Notes under the pieces: generated by a model
The model's input: only the letters and a program-made list of their open reading frames with translations
Database searches by the model: none
What the model was told of the DNA's origin: nothing
DNA from: Datisca glomerata
Taxonomy: Eukaryota > Streptophyta > Magnoliopsida > Cucurbitales > Datiscaceae
Direction: 5' to 3'
DNA: 64,000 nt
Assembly (NCBI GenBank): GCA_003255025.1
Contig: QANY01008839.1
Span: 248,001 to 312,000, forward strand
Shown: in pieces, positions 48,834 through 61,319 of the stretch
Layout of the letters: each line of letters opens with the position of its first letter
Position numbering within the stretch: the stretch's first letter is position 1
Translations under genes and position numbers: made by a program

Positions 48834-51790
48834 AAAGACTTTGGGTGGTAATCCCTTAGTGAGCGGATCCGCTATCACTAGTTTGTCCCAATATGCTCTA
48901 TGGATATCTGACCACTCTGTACCCTTTATTTTACAACCAGGAACTTAATCTCAATATGATTTGACTTAGACGAGCTTCTGTTGTTGTTGGAATATAAAAC
49001 TGTTGACTTATTGTCACAATACAATGTTAGTGGTCTTTCAATGTTCTCAACAATGCGCAACCCAATGACAAAGTTTCACAGCCGATGCCTCATAACATGC
49101 TACAAATTCTGCTGACATGGTGGAGGAAGTTATGAGTGTCTGTTTGACACTCTTCCAAGAAATGTCTCCACCAGCCAATAAGTAAATGCCTGAAGTGGAT
49201 CCTCTGCTGTTTTGGCATCCAGCAAAATCAGAGTCGGAATACCCAATGACTTCTGACTGATCCGACCTTTTATACATGAGCATAGAATCCAATGATCCAT
49301 CCTAGGGTTACTAAGATATCTTCCCAACACACCAACGATGTACATAATGTCTGGACGCGTACAGACTTGAGCATACATTTGATTCCCAACAACAGATGCA
49401 TAAGGAATCTTCTGCATTTCCATAGTTGCAAGGTTAGTTTTCGGGCATTGATTGAGACAAAATTTATCTCCTTTAACCTTGTTTACAATCTTGCATGCCA
49501 AACCTTTTAAGCACCTTTTCTATATAACTCTTTTATGATAATCCAAGAATACCTCGAGAATGATCTCGATGTATCTGGATCCCTAAAATAAAAGAAGCTT
49601 CACCAAGATGTTTCGTTTAAAATTTTTAGAGAGAAATCTCTTGGTCTCGTGTAACATGCCTAAATCATTACTAGCAAGCAATATATCATCAAAATATAAA
49701 ACCAAGAATATTAACTTACTCCCAATGAACTTATGACACACACAATCATTAACAATATTTGTCTCAAAACCAAAAGAGACGATTATCTGATGAAATTTAT
49801 GGTATCATTGACGAGAAGCTTGTTTGAGCCCATATATAGATTTCTTTAGTTTGTAAACCATATTTTTTGGATCCTCAATTTTAAAGTTTATGGTTGTACC
49901 ATATATCGTTTCATCTATGTCTCCATTCAGAAACACAATTTTCACATCCATCTGATGAAGTTCAAGATCAAAATGTGCAACAAGTGGCATAATTATTCTA
50001 AAAGAGTCTTTCGATGAAACCAGAGAGAAAGTCTCTTTAAAATCAATACATTCCTTATGAGTAAAGCCTTTAGCTACATGACGAGCCTTATATCTTTCCA
50101 CATTACCTTTTAAATCTCTTTTGGTTTTAAATATCCATTTACAACCAATAGGTTTCTTACCTTCAGGTAAATGGACAATATCCCAAACTTGATTATCTTG
50201 CATAGACTTATACTCTTCATTCATAGCATCAATCCATTTTTGAGAATTCATATATTTTCATGGCTTGGTGAAAGTTGATTGGATCATCTTCCACCAATTC
50301 ATTATTTTTCTCATTTTTTTTGGAGACATACCACATAGTCATCTGAAATAGCACTTCTCATTTCTCTCATGGATCTCCTTAGTGGCATTGTATCTTGAGG
50401 TTGTTGAGTTTGTTCTTCTGAAACATTAACCTCAACTTGAATCGGAAGTTGTTCGACATTGTCTCGTTCTGATTCCAAATCTACCTCATGACCAATGACA
50501 GGAATGAAAATCTGCACACTATGAGAAGTTGTGATTATAGTAGGAATTGGAACCGAAGATGATCCCTCCTCAAAGACAATATCCCTTACTTTATTTCTCC
50601 CTCCAAACTTAGCATCCTAAAAAATGTTACAGTTCCCATCTAAACAATATTCCTTAACATGAGATCATAGAACTTGTAGCCCATTGATCGTTCAGAATAA
50701 CCAATAAAGTAGCTTCTCACTGTTTTAGAGTCTAATTTCTTTTCATTTGGCCTATTGCCTAACCTGGACATCCCCAAATGTGAGAATGTTTCAGACTAGA
50801 CTTTTTGCCTATCCAAAGCTCATAGGGTGTTTTAGCAGCTACTTTAGTTGGTATTCTATTAATGATATAAGATGATGTTTTTAATTCCTCTCCCCAGAAT
50901 TATTCTGGTAAGGAAGAATGAATAATCATACTCCTCACCATGTCCTTAAAGGTTCTATTTCGTCTCTCAACAACATCATTCATGCTAGGCGAACTAGGCA
51001 TGGTGTATTGTGGACTATTCCACATTCCTCTAGGAATTGGGCAAATGGCCTTGGACATTATTCTCCTGAACCGTCAGATCTACCATAATATTCACCACCA
51101 CGGTCAGATCTAATACTCTTAATATTTTTGTTGAGCTGGTTCTCAACTTCAGCCTTAAATATCATGAACACGTCTAAGGATTATGAATTATCATGAATAA
51201 GAAATAGGTAACCATATCTCGAGTAGTCGTCTATGAACGTTATAAAATATTGTTGACCATTCCATGAAGCCTTAGGGAATAGGTCACATATATTTGTATG
51301 AATAAATTCTAAGACGTATGTTTCTCTATTGGCACCTACTTTCTTTTGTTTGGTCTATTTTCCCTTGATACACTCAATACATATATTAAGATCTGAAAAA
51401 TCAAGGGATCCTAAAATGTCATCTGACATAATCCTTTGAATTCTCATTTTGGAGATATGACCTAAGGGGTTGTGCCAAATTATGGCCTCGTGATTCCACA
51501 TGCAAGGCTTCACTATAAGATGTATTAATATCAAGCAAAAATAAGTTATCATTAATATTAAGAAAACCAGTACTAACAAGATTTGAATTTATTGATAAAT
51601 TAAATTGATTGTCTCTAAATGAACAATAATAACCTGATTTGTGCAACTTAGAAACAGAAACCAAATTCCCTCTAAACGACAGTACAACACAAATATCATA
51701 TAAATCCAAATAAAATTCAGTTTTCAATAACAACTTAGAATGCCCAATAGCCTCTACTTCTACAATTTTTCATCTCCTATATAAATGTAT
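48834..51790 (-). pseudogene. Copia pol: integrase, reverse transcriptase, RNase H remnants
   Basis: Minus-strand pieces in order: GAG-pre-integrase and integrase N-terminus (WHNPLGHISKMRIQRI, then CIECIKGK) near 51360-51500; integrase core traces 50700-51350; RVT_2 reverse transcriptase (WIDAMNEEYKSMQDNQVWDI, KPIGCKWIFKTKRD, YKARHVAKGFTHKE, ELHQMDVKIVFLNGDIDETI, KSIYGLKQASRQ) at 49805-50251; and RNase H (SEVIGYSDSDFAGC, STSGIYLLAGG, then IADPLTKGLPPK) at 48834-49292. Several stops and frameshifts separate these blocks. No intact polyprotein remains. Confidence 0.9.
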
Positions 51791-51839
51791 CTTTCAGCAT
51801 CAGTTGGATTTTGATACCTCAGGCAACTCTCTCTTTACA

Positions 51840-52664
51840 CGCCAAGCGTGATATTTGGCATAGTCCTTCTTTACATGTCCAAACTTCCCACAAAAGAAAT
51901 AACCATCATTGTCCTTACGCTGTTTCCTTTTTGCTGGACCCTTAGCAAATTCTTTATCCTTCTTTCTCTTTTTGTCTTTCTCTTTTTGTCTTTGCCTTTA
52001 GAGGTGCTAGCCAAATGAGCACTTTCAGTCTGGTTATGCTTCATTCTCTCTTCCTCTTGCACATAATATGAAATGAGTTTGTTGAGAGTCCATTTCTCCT
52101 TCTGACAGTTATAACTAATTTGAAATTGACTGTATTGTGTAGGAAGAGAGATCAATACCAAATGCACGAGTAAGTTATCTGACAGCTCAAGCTTGAGTGC
52201 CTTAAGTTTTGAAGCAATGTTAGATATTTCCATAATGTACTCCCTTATGTTCCCTTTGCATTTATAGTTCATGCGAATCAAGCGTCGCAAAAGTGTGCTT
52301 GTTTCCGCCTTATCATTTTTTGTAAAACGCTTTTCAATTTCAGCAAGGAACTCTTTGGCATTGGTTATCTCCTCAGATACCTCACCCCTGAATGCCTATG
52401 GAATGTCATGCTTTATGATCATTACCTCAAACGGTTTGAACGATCCCACCTCTCAAAATTCTTCCTAGCATTAGAAGAACTTTCACCCGTAAGAGGGCCA
52501 AGTTCGTCCCTCCTGAGTACAAGGTCCAGATCCATGCAACCAAGAACAATTAACATGTTCTCTTTCCAATCCTTAATGTTGGTCTCGGTCAAAATAAGAA
52601 TGTTGTTAAGGTTGGAAGATACTATAGCCACATTAGTTGTAAACAGAACAAAAGAATTATCCAA
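51840..52664 (-). pseudogene. Copia gag (UBN2-type) remnant
   Basis: Two minus-strand blocks, WKENMLIVLGCMDLDL with NFERWDRSNR (52664-52422) and NYKCKGNIREYIMEISNIAS with NCQKEKWTLNKLISYYVQEE (52290-51871), match the UBN2 gag of plant Copia elements. A CCHC-like segment (FFCGKFGHVKKDYAK, one Cys lost) follows near 51850-51900. A frameshift separates the blocks. Confidence 0.85.
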
Positions 52665-52884
52665 ATATGCTCATATCAAAAGTTAATCATAGTATTCAAT
52701 CAATTCAAATAATTAATCAGTCTATTTTTAAGATATCTAGCACAACATTAATATCAAATCTTTGGACAGCAATATTAACTGTAAATGGTACTCTTGTTGT
52801 AATGATCAAACACTGACAATAATTCATGTCAAATAATAAATTTATCTTTGGATGAATTTATTATTCACATGTAAAATTTTATAA

Positions 52885-53290
52885 TCGTCACGTGTTTACC
52901 ATCACATATGTGTGTAATTCGGTCAATTATTAACCTTCTTTTGAGCCGGCTAATACCAGCATGAATTTACACACACATAAACACCAAACACCTTCATGGA
53001 TAATCTACATAATAAATGTCATTTTGGTGACATCTTACTTTAATTAACTCATTCAGAATGTTCAATAATCATAATTAATCCTTAAGGACTTACCAAAATA
53101 ATTGAATTTAATTGAAACAAAAGCACCTAAATTAAATTATGTAAATCACTGTAGCAGTGCTACAGTACCATGCCGAGAAGAAGGGAATTAAAATTCTAGT
53201 TTTTTTCTGTACGGTACCTGAGAAGTACGAGATAATTGCTCTAAATCGGTATCGATACCGGAAAGCAGGGAATAATCGGTACTGCTGAAG
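52885..53290 (-). repeat. Copia leader segment, copy A1
   Basis: GTGTAATTCGGTCAA, TCATTCAGAATGTTCAATAA, CTGTAGCAGT, CGGTATCGATACCG and GCAGGGAATAATC occur in this order here and at 57379-57790. The two copies bracket the nested CACTA sequence. Confidence 0.85.
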
Positions 53291-54620
53291 CACACTAAAA
53301 GAAAAATAGTTTCCCCCGGCAGTTTTACCGCGGTGGTTATGCCAACCGCCGGTAAAAAAACTGGTAAAACTTTGGCGGCGGTTTTTAAAATCGTAGCCAA
53401 ATGTTTTACGTATAGCGACGATTTTTATGACATTTTTTGGATGTTTTAAAACCGCCACTGCAAACCCTTTAAATCCCTAATCTTTCCTTTCCTCCAAACC
53501 CGTGTGATTTCCCTCTCCCTCTCTCTACGTCGGTGTAGCGGCGATTTTTACAACATTTTGTGGTGGTTTTAAAACCATCGCTAAAAAGCATTTAAATCCC
53601 TAATTTTTATTTTCTCCCAAACCCGCGTGATTTCCCCTACTCTCTCTGCAACAGGTGACGCGAACCTCTATCGCGATTTTTTGCCGTCAGCTCCTCCACC
53701 GCAAGCTCCCCTACCGCGCGCTCCTCCTCAACTACAGGTACATAATCAGTTCTCGCCTCTCTCTCTCTCTCTCTGTAATCTCCCTCTCCCTCTCACTGTA
53801 ACAATCTTTTCTCTCTTCCCCTCTTCCCTCTCTCTGCAATCTCCATCTCCCTCTCTCTCTGCAACAAGCTTTTCTCTCTTCCCCTCTTCCCTCTGAAATT
53901 TTTCAATAGATTTTGGCACATTATTGGTTACTATTTTATTATAAATTTATATAAAATTCTCAACATGTTGATTGGAGTATATATAGGGATAGACAAAGTA
54001 AATTTTATTATAAATTTAATTAGGTTTACACATAACAATACACTTGGTATGTGATTCTCATCTATATATTTCTATTCTAAAAGCCAAAGGCAATACTTGA
54101 TTCCCCCACTTCCAAATTTTAATACCGAATTTCCAAAGAAAACAAAAGTAAGATCATACTCACAGATACTATCATGTGTGTATACTCTTTGCACTATGAA
54201 AAATTATTAATATTCATTCATTATAATTAACTATGTTATCTAAAATTCTCAACATGTTGATAGGTGGTTTTGGTTCATTTATGTCAAAGTCAAAATATGG
54301 TTAGTTTGTTTATTGTTATCTAATTATGAATATAGTTAATTATTTATTATAACTTTCCTAATTTTTAGTTTATTTAATTTAATAGTCAAATAGTTAGAAT
54401 ATGAGCAGCTAATTTAATAGAATAGTTAGAATATGAGTAGCTAATTTATTTAGTTACTCGTTTATTGTAATTTTCCTAGTTTTTTAGTTTATTTAATTCT
54501 TGTAATGATTGCAACTTGTTTATCTCTGTTCTGTACCTCAATTTGTGACTCTGATTTTATTATAGTTTAATTTTCATTGTATTGAACAATATATTATAAT
54601 GTGTTCAGATTGATTTTAAT

Positions 54621-54935
54621 ATGGATAAAAGTTGGACAAAAAAATCTCAAGATTTAGTCAAGATTACCTTAATGGAGTTGAGTTTTTTATTTTGCTTTTG
54701 AAAGAGTTTCTGTAGAGGGTAAGATTTTGTGCCATGTAAACGTTGTGTGAATATGCTGAGGATGAATAGGGAGAGTGTGCATGTGTACTTGGTGTGTAAT
54801 GGATTTTGCATTGGTTATAGACGTTGGTTTTTCCGTGGTGAGTCCATATTGAAAAATTCAAATGGAGAAGAGCTTAATGAAAGAAATGTGAACCATACAT
54901 CTGTGTATGAAGTTTGTGATGACTTAATTTGATCA
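54621..54935 (+). pseudogene. Transposase-associated domain remnant (CACTA)
   Basis: Starts MDKSW at 54621. After a frameshift the frame reads PCKRCVNMLRMNRESVHVYL, VCNGFCIGYRRWFFRGES. This is the Cys-rich N-terminal Transpos_assoc domain (PCKKCVN...V..HL...GF..GY..W..HGE) of plant CACTA transposases. At least one stop and one frameshift occur. The downstream transposase core is absent. Confidence 0.75.
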
Positions 54936-55109
54936 TGTTACTATTTGAATTAGGTACAATTCATATGAATGTTGATTTTGTTCAGAATAGTGATTGTGTT
55001 ACTATTTAAATTAGGCATGTCTTTATTTGATAGTGTTAATATTTAATTTTGATAAGCTATGTCTCTCTTTGATAATGTTATTATCTATTTTGTTGTGCAA
55101 GTATAACCA

Positions 55110-56580
55110 TCATGGTCCGTGGTAGACATTTGCACATAACTGAGGACGAGTCCGTTGGTGATCAAGATCCACCATGCGATGCTCCCACTGAATTAACATG
55201 TATAACATTTATTTTATATTTCATACAAACCATTGTTCTTATTCATATAATGTCTAACATACAAAAATAATATTTTATACGTAGGTGAATCCTCCTCCTC
55301 TAGGCAAAAGGTTCATGGTCGGACACAATTAGTTCATATATAGAATATACCTGAAGGGAAGAAAGTGAAATTTGAATTCAACGCAGTAGAACAACCGATC
55401 AAGGATCAAACATCTATGTGTATGAGCTTTTTGGATTCACTAGGACGCACCTACAATCTATTTCTGATCACCTATGAAAATTGGTTGAAAGTGCCTGAAA
55501 TGTACAAGAACGCCGTATAGGATATTGTGAAGGTATAAATACTTATTTGTACTTCTCTTCCATTATGTATTTATTAACTATACCTTTTTCATTTTTTAGA
55601 GTAAATGAGAAGTTACCGACGTCAACTGAAAGTTTACATTGTCTTCAATTAATAAGAGTTGGAAGGATGAAAAAGTAAATTAAGAACAATGAATATGACA
55701 AAATATCCGAGCGAAGAAGAATGCCTAAGACATAAACTTGAGGAAGTTCCACAAGATCAGTGGAATGCTATTGTCCATTTTTTGTTCTCTTATGAAGGAA
55801 TGATAGTACAACATTTTCTTTTGACATTGAATTTTATTTATTATGTAGAATAAATAATAATTTTATATCTCAAATAACAGGTTCATAGTGAAACAAACAC
55901 TTCGGTACGAGAAAAACAAGTATACATAATTCTTTAGGAAGGAAAAACTATGCTAAAAAATACGATGAAATGTTACGTAAATTTTTTTTATTATAAGTAA
56001 TATTTTTATTTTTAGTATTGTGATCAAAATATAATTTTTTTTAAACGTAATGATAGACGGAGGTATTGGGGAGAGAGCCCAATATGGTCGAACTGTTCAT
56101 AGAATTGCATAAACGCAAAGATGAGAGTTTGGTCGATCAAGAATCTTCTTCTAGAGCTGTAAGAATTATTTTTAAGTCTATATTTGTCAATATTTTTTTA
56201 TTTTTTCAACTATATTTATCACATATGTGATCGAATTGTTTATTTATATTGTAGGAGAAAATACAAATACTTCTGGCAACCCAAACGCAAGATGAGAATA
56301 ATATCATTAGAGATACATTTTCTGAAGTTATGGGTCCAGAGCATCCTGAACGAGTCCGAAGTATCCTGGATGAGTCCCTGGAATGGGATTAGGTCCAACT
56401 CTCACTAGTGTATTGGGATTGTAGAGCAGCCACCAGTTTTTTGAAGAGGCGTTCGTTCCACATGCAGAACATTAGAGAGTTAAGTCACAGGTTCATGAAC
56501 TCCAAGTGGTCAAGTTCAACTTCAATCCCAAGTGGCATACCTTATAAAAATGATGCAAGCAGAAAATTCTTTGTTCTCAT
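55110..56580 (+). pseudogene. Plant transposase (Ptta/En/Spm, Transposase_24-type) remnant
   Basis: In shifting frames: MVRGRHLHITEDESVGDQD (55112), WLKVPEMYKNAV (about 55484), YPSEEECLRHKLEEVPQDQW (about 55700), then REPNMVELFIELHKRKDESL (about 56072) and ATQTQDENNIIRDTFSEVMG (about 56280). The order and wording match the Transposase_24 domain of CACTA-associated ORFs. Several stops and frameshifts interrupt it. Introns may account for some gaps. Confidence 0.7.
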
Positions 56581-57378
56581 TCTCCTGCGGTGATCGTGTA
56601 AGATTTCTAAGGAATATATACTTTACGTAATTATAAATTATGTTTATTCAACACTAATACTAATTTTGTTCATTTTTATATGTTTATAGAATTCTGGAGA
56701 TCCTTCCTCAACTTCATGATCGCATAAAGTTCAGTGATGATAAAAAAAAATACTATATTTACTTAAGTTTGAACTTATATTGCTTTGTCTTTAGAATTTG
56801 TGAATGTTTCAATTGATTGATTCTGAATCTTTAAAATTTATTAACGTTTAAAATGCAAGAATTTGTGAATGTTTGAATTGATGGACTCTGAACAGTTAAA
56901 ATTTTTGTATTGATAGTTTCTGAAATCTGTGATATAGAATGTTTTATGAAACATGTATTTTTGAAAATTATGGGATGTTTAAAAAACAGAAAAAATTCTT
57001 GCCAATATTTCAATTTATAGCGGCGATTTTGGAGCATATAGAGGCGGGTTAAAACCGTTGGGAAATATATTTTTTCTATTTCTGGGCATTTGGCGGCGGT
57101 TTTAAACACCGCCAAATAATGTTTATCGGCGATTTAAAACCGCTAGTAATGAAAAAACAAACCGTAGGAAAAGACATCGAGGAAAGAAATATTCTCAGTT
57201 TCTGGACATAAAACCGCCGCTAGATAATACTTACCGGTGGTAGAGAGAAATAAAACCACCGGGAAAGAGCACCCTTTGCCGGCGGTTAGGATAACTGCCG
57301 CCAAAAATCTTTATGACGGCGGATAAGGCAGTGGTTAAAACTACCGCACATGACAAAAAAACCGCCGTGGAACTTTTT

Positions 57379-57790
57379 ACCATCATAAATGTGCGTGTAA
57401 TTCGGTCAAATGTTAACCTTCCTTCGACTAATACCCGTATTAATTTACATAGACATAAACATCAAACACCTTCATAAATAATCTATACAATAAATGTCAC
57501 TCTGTGACATTTCATTTCAACTAACTCATTCAGAATGTTCAATAATCATAATTAATCCTTAAAGACTTATCAAAATAATTGAATTTATTTAAAACAAAAA
57601 CATCTTAATTAAATTGAATCACACAATTTAATAAATTAAATAACTGTAGCAGTAATACACTACCGTGCCGAGAAGGAGGGAATTAAGATTCCAGTTTTTT
57701 TTCTGTATGGTACCGCAAGAAACAGAAAAAAGCTGCTCATGTACGGTGCACGTGAAGTAGGAAATAATTACTCTAAAACGGTATCGATAC
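57379..57790 (-). repeat. Copia leader segment, copy A2
   Basis: Second copy of the 52885-53290 segment in the same orientation, with scattered substitutions and small insertions (for example an extra block with TACGGTGCACGTGAAG). It continues rightward into the unique leader and the primer-binding site. Confidence 0.85.
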
Positions 57791-58128
57791 CGAGGTGCAG
57801 GGAATAATCCCTGCTCCTGTACGGTGCGAGAAGCACCTGATAACTGCCCATCCCCTTCTTCTTCAAAATAACATACGGTACTTCATGGCCTTCGAACGCC
57901 ATTTTGTATTTTTTTTAGTTTCCTTAAATCCATTGATTTTAAACCATAAAACCATCAAAACTCAACATACATATGCGATTAACATAACAAAATCACGTTT
58001 GCATATCAATCATTCATCATAAACATCAAAAATGAAAATTTCTTAAATTCATAGATTCATAAAATCCAATTTCAGATTTACTCTAAATTTTTAAACTTTA
58101 ATCTCCTTCAAAGAAATCAATAATGTGA

Positions 58129-58141
58129 GGCTCTAATATCA
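58129..58141 (-). other. Primer-binding site (tRNA-iMet type)
   Basis: TGATATTAGAGCC on the minus strand, 2 nt inside the 5' LTR, differs at two positions from TGGTATCAGAGCC, the site complementary to the initiator tRNA 3' end used by most plant Copia elements. Confidence 0.8.
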
Positions 58142-58143
58142 CT

Positions 58144-58663
58144 TGTAGGGATTGAAATTAAACATAATAAACATGTTATATAACACAAATAATCAGATAT
58201 GCATATTTTTATGAAATTCTTCAAACCCTAATCTTATATACATATGTCATTTTGATTTCTATGAGAAATAGAATCGTATAATTCGATTGCGGAAAACTTA
58301 CCTGGTTCAATGGATAATTGAATCACAAACTGAAAGATCAGATCCTTTAAATTGATACAAACCCTTGAGTTCTTCTTCATGATTCTCTTGAAGGAATAGA
58401 GACAATTTTTCTGAGAAAAAGATGATTTTTTTTATTTGTTGTGTAATTGGATAGCATAACCCTTATTAATAAATATTGATATTTTTAATTTGGTCATTCA
58501 ACAAATTAAAATATCATTTCTGATATCTACACATTAATTCCATGATAATTATACCCATAAATCTTAAAATTTTAATTTTTTAATTAAACTATTTTAATTA
58601 AATTTATTCAAAGATAACATATACCTATTTTATTTAAATCCCACATATTAATTTTTTTCAACA
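58144..58663 (-). repeat. Copia 5' LTR (right copy)
   Basis: About 520 bp, TGTTGAAAAAAATTAATATG ... CAATCCCTACA on the minus strand. Aligns with 47905-48370 across its length apart from the extra block of about 70 bp and many substitutions. Confidence 0.9.
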
Positions 58664-58668
58664 TATAG

Positions 58669-59029
58669 TATACTTACGTTTTATATATTATCCTATAATA
58701 TAGTGTAATCTTTTTTATCTGAATTACATAATAGAAAGCAAACTACAACAAAGCACGGAAGGAATAATTAATCGAAGAAGAGATTGGCATGACATAGACT
58801 GATGAGGTGGCATCAGGCATCGTTTTCCATCACATATTTACTTGTGTCCACATGAGAACACATTAATTATATAATATTCTCCAAACCCACCATCCTATTA
58901 TATATGAGAAAACTTTATCATGTTCCAAAAAAATTCACGGTATAGATGCTGGGTTATTATAATTCTTAGATTATATTTGAAGTAATTTGGGCCACACAAA
59001 TTCCAACAAGTAGTAGGTTTTTTAAGTTT
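58669..59029. other. Unique AT-rich spacer
   Basis: No gene or repeat recognised between the Copia target duplication and the GTTCACC repeats. Confidence 0.4.
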
Positions 59030-60145
59030 TTTTATTCACCAAATACGTAGTGAGTCACCAATTACGTACTGGGGTTCACCAATTACGTAGTGAAGTTCAC
59101 CAAATATGTACAAAATAATAATTCTTGGAGAAGTTCACCAATTACGTAGTGGGTTCATAAATTACGTAGTGAGGTTCACCAATTACCTAGTGGAGTTCAC
59201 AAAAAATGTAGAAAAGAATAATTCTAGGAGAGGTTCACTAATTATATAGTGAGGCTCACCAAATACGTACAAATTAATAATTCTTGGAGGGGTTTACCAA
59301 ATACGTATTGGGGTTCACCAATTAAGTATTAAGGTTCACCAATCTATCCCCGTGGTTTCTCTAACCAATCCAGGTTGTTTTGGGTCCAATAATGGCGGTT
59401 TTAGGTCAAATACTGACGATTCCTAGCATTTTTTTTCCTTTTTTTAGTTTTTTCAGCCAATTTTGTGCGTGAAATATTTTGGTAAACCCATCGAAGAATG
59501 ATTAATTTTGTATGTGAAATATTTTGGTAAACCCCTCGAAGAATGATTAATTTTGTACGTGAAATATTTTGGTGAACCCCTCGAAGAATTATTGATCTTG
59601 TACGTGAAATATTTTGGTGAATCCCTCAAAGGATTATTGATTTTGTACGTGAAATATTTTGGTGAACCCCTCGAAGAATGATTGATTTTGTACATGAAAT
59701 ATTTTGGTGAAGTCCTCCAAGAATGATTAGTTTTGTACGTGAAATATTTTGGTGAACCCTTCGAAGAATTATTGATTTTGTACATGAAATATTTTGGTGA
59801 ACCCTTCGAAGAGTTATTGATTTTGTACGTGAAATATTTTGGTGAACCCCTCAAAGAATTATTGATTTTGTATGTGAAATATTTTAGTGAACCCCTCCAA
59901 GAATTATTCATTTTGTACGTGAAATATTTTGGTGAACCCCTCGAAGAATGATTAATTTTGTACGCGAAATATTTTGGTGAACCCCTCAAGATTCTCTTTG
60001 TACCCCACTACGTAATGAGGTTCACTAAATACATACAATTAATAATGTTTGGATGAGTTCATCAAATACGTACAAAATAATAATTCACCAAATATGTACA
60101 AAATAATAATTCTTGGAGGGGTTCACCAAATACGTACAACACAAT
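59030..60145. repeat. 45-bp repeat array with inverted flanking copies
   Basis: The centre, 59455-59990, is about 12 tandem copies of a 45-bp unit (TTGTACGTGAAATATTTTGG, TGAACCCCTCGAAGAAT). Because 45 is a multiple of three, the minus strand stays open for 178 codons as RGSPKYFTYKINNSS repeats. Flanks at 59030-59345 and 60005-60143 carry the same motif in the opposite orientation (GGTTCACCAAATACGTACAA, AATAATTCTTGGAG), mixed with a shorter GGTTCACCAATTACGTAGTG unit. No start context, intron or conserved domain supports a gene. Confidence 0.85.
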
Positions 60146-60970
60146 CGACATACCTAATAGGCGAATCACCTATTGTTTACCCCTAAGCGTCATCCTGTTT
60201 CAGTCCCTAAACGTCATGTACAAATAGGCGATCGCCAGTTTCCCTCCTAATCACCATTTTTTTCTCCTAATCGCAATTTATATGGCTCTAATCGTCATTC
60301 TTCATAATTTTTCTTAAAATTGATATTTTTGTAATTATTTACCATACACTGGGAAAATCAGCGATAAAAGTAGAAAAAAACTCGCTATTTCAAAGCAAAC
60401 ATTCATGATACTCACTTATTATGTGAAATTAGATTGAATTAATTAATGATTTTTGATACAATTGAACACTTATTCATAAACACATTAAAAGTTGTCATTG
60501 ATAATGTTGTTGTGCTTTTGTACAAGTATCAAGCGAGATGGGTTTTCACCATATATAATTATTGGTCGTGATGTTATGATGGTCGGTAAATCCTATTTAT
60601 CGATTTGACGAACAAGTATAACCCTCAAGGTCATATTCTATCTACAAATCGAACATATCCGATGAAAGTTTGAAATTGAATATTAAAATTTGAAAATTTA
60701 ACCTTTAATTTTATAAATTATAACCCCATAAGATTTGAAAAATAACATATTTATGTCTTAATTTAAAAGAGATGAGAATTATGAGAAAACCCAAAATTAA
60801 GACCGAAACAACTTTTGGGCCTCCGAAAGTACTTAAAACATTATTTTTTGGACCCAAAATTGGGCTACGACAAGTAAACTTGGTCCAACATGTAAATTTA
60901 TGAATAAGCTTCGATTTGATATCCTTACGAGCCACGTGGTTCCACTCGAGTCAAAAGTTATGTCCTTCGA
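60146..60970. other. Spacer with AGGCGATCGCC-type motifs
   Basis: ATAGGCGAATCACCTAT (60159-60175) and ATAGGCGATCGCC (about 60226-60238) are short palindromes. GGCGAATCGCC recurs at 61261-61271. No gene seen. Confidence 0.4.
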
Positions 60971-60989
60971 AAGTTGACATGCACGTGCC

Positions 60990-61290
60990 ACACAGGCGTT
61001 TGGGGCCCAAACGCCACCAACAGGCCCCAAACTCTAGTCATGGTTGGTTATTCACCTACCATGACTGGCGTTTGGGGGCTGCTGGTGGCGTTTGGCCTGT
61101 GTCATTGGGACACGAGCCAAACGCTTGTTTCCATGGCGTTTGGGGCCTGTTGGTGGAGTTTGGTCCCCAAAAGCCAGACACACAGGCTTTTGACCCTATC
61201 ACTGAGACACGAGCCAAACACATGTTACCATGGCGTTTGGGGCCTGAGCCAATCATGGTAGGCGAATCGCCATGTACTGATAGCGTTTAG
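60990..61290. repeat. GGCGTTTGGGGCC minisatellite
   Basis: Units begin CATGGCGTTTGGGGCCTG or variants at about 61058, 61133 and 61229. They contain GGTGG(C/A)GTTTGG, GACACGAGCCAAAC and TGTT(T/A)CCATG. A near-perfect palindrome, GGCGTTTGGGG followed by its complement, lies at 60995-61015. Far more GC-rich than its surroundings. Frames open on both strands are by-products. Confidence 0.75.
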
Positions 61291-61319
61291 GTCCTCATTG
61301 TGGCATTTGACTCTTAACA

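Larger units (their letters stand above)
53293..57378 (+). mobile_element. Nested CACTA (En/Spm-like) element, degenerate
   Basis: Starts CACTAAAAGAAAAATAG at 53293. Both subterminal zones are dense in GGCGGTTTTAAAACCGCC-type motifs (53320-53600 and 57010-57365), typical of CACTA elements. The expected right end (CTTTTAGTG) is missing: sequence stops at GGAACTTTTT and switches to Copia leader, so the right terminus is deleted. Internal coding remnants belong to CACTA accessory proteins. No TNP2-type transposase core was seen. Confidence 0.8.
47905..58663 (-). mobile_element. Copia LTR retrotransposon, minus orientation, with nested CACTA
   Basis: The 5-bp duplication TATAG flanks the element exactly (47900-47904 and 58664-58668). 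Both LTRs start TGTT and end CA on the minus strand. A primer-binding site next to the right LTR and a purine-rich tract next to the left LTR fix the orientation. The order gag, protease region, integrase, reverse transcriptase, RNase H is that of Ty1-copia. The body is 10.76 kb because about 4 kb of CACTA sequence sits in the leader. The reading frames are broken throughout and the LTRs have diverged, so this is an old, inactive copy. Confidence 0.93.

Noticed and set aside
60916..61290. 124- and 95-codon plus-strand frames
   Set aside because: Both come from the same GC-rich minisatellite in different frames; no conserved domain or start context.
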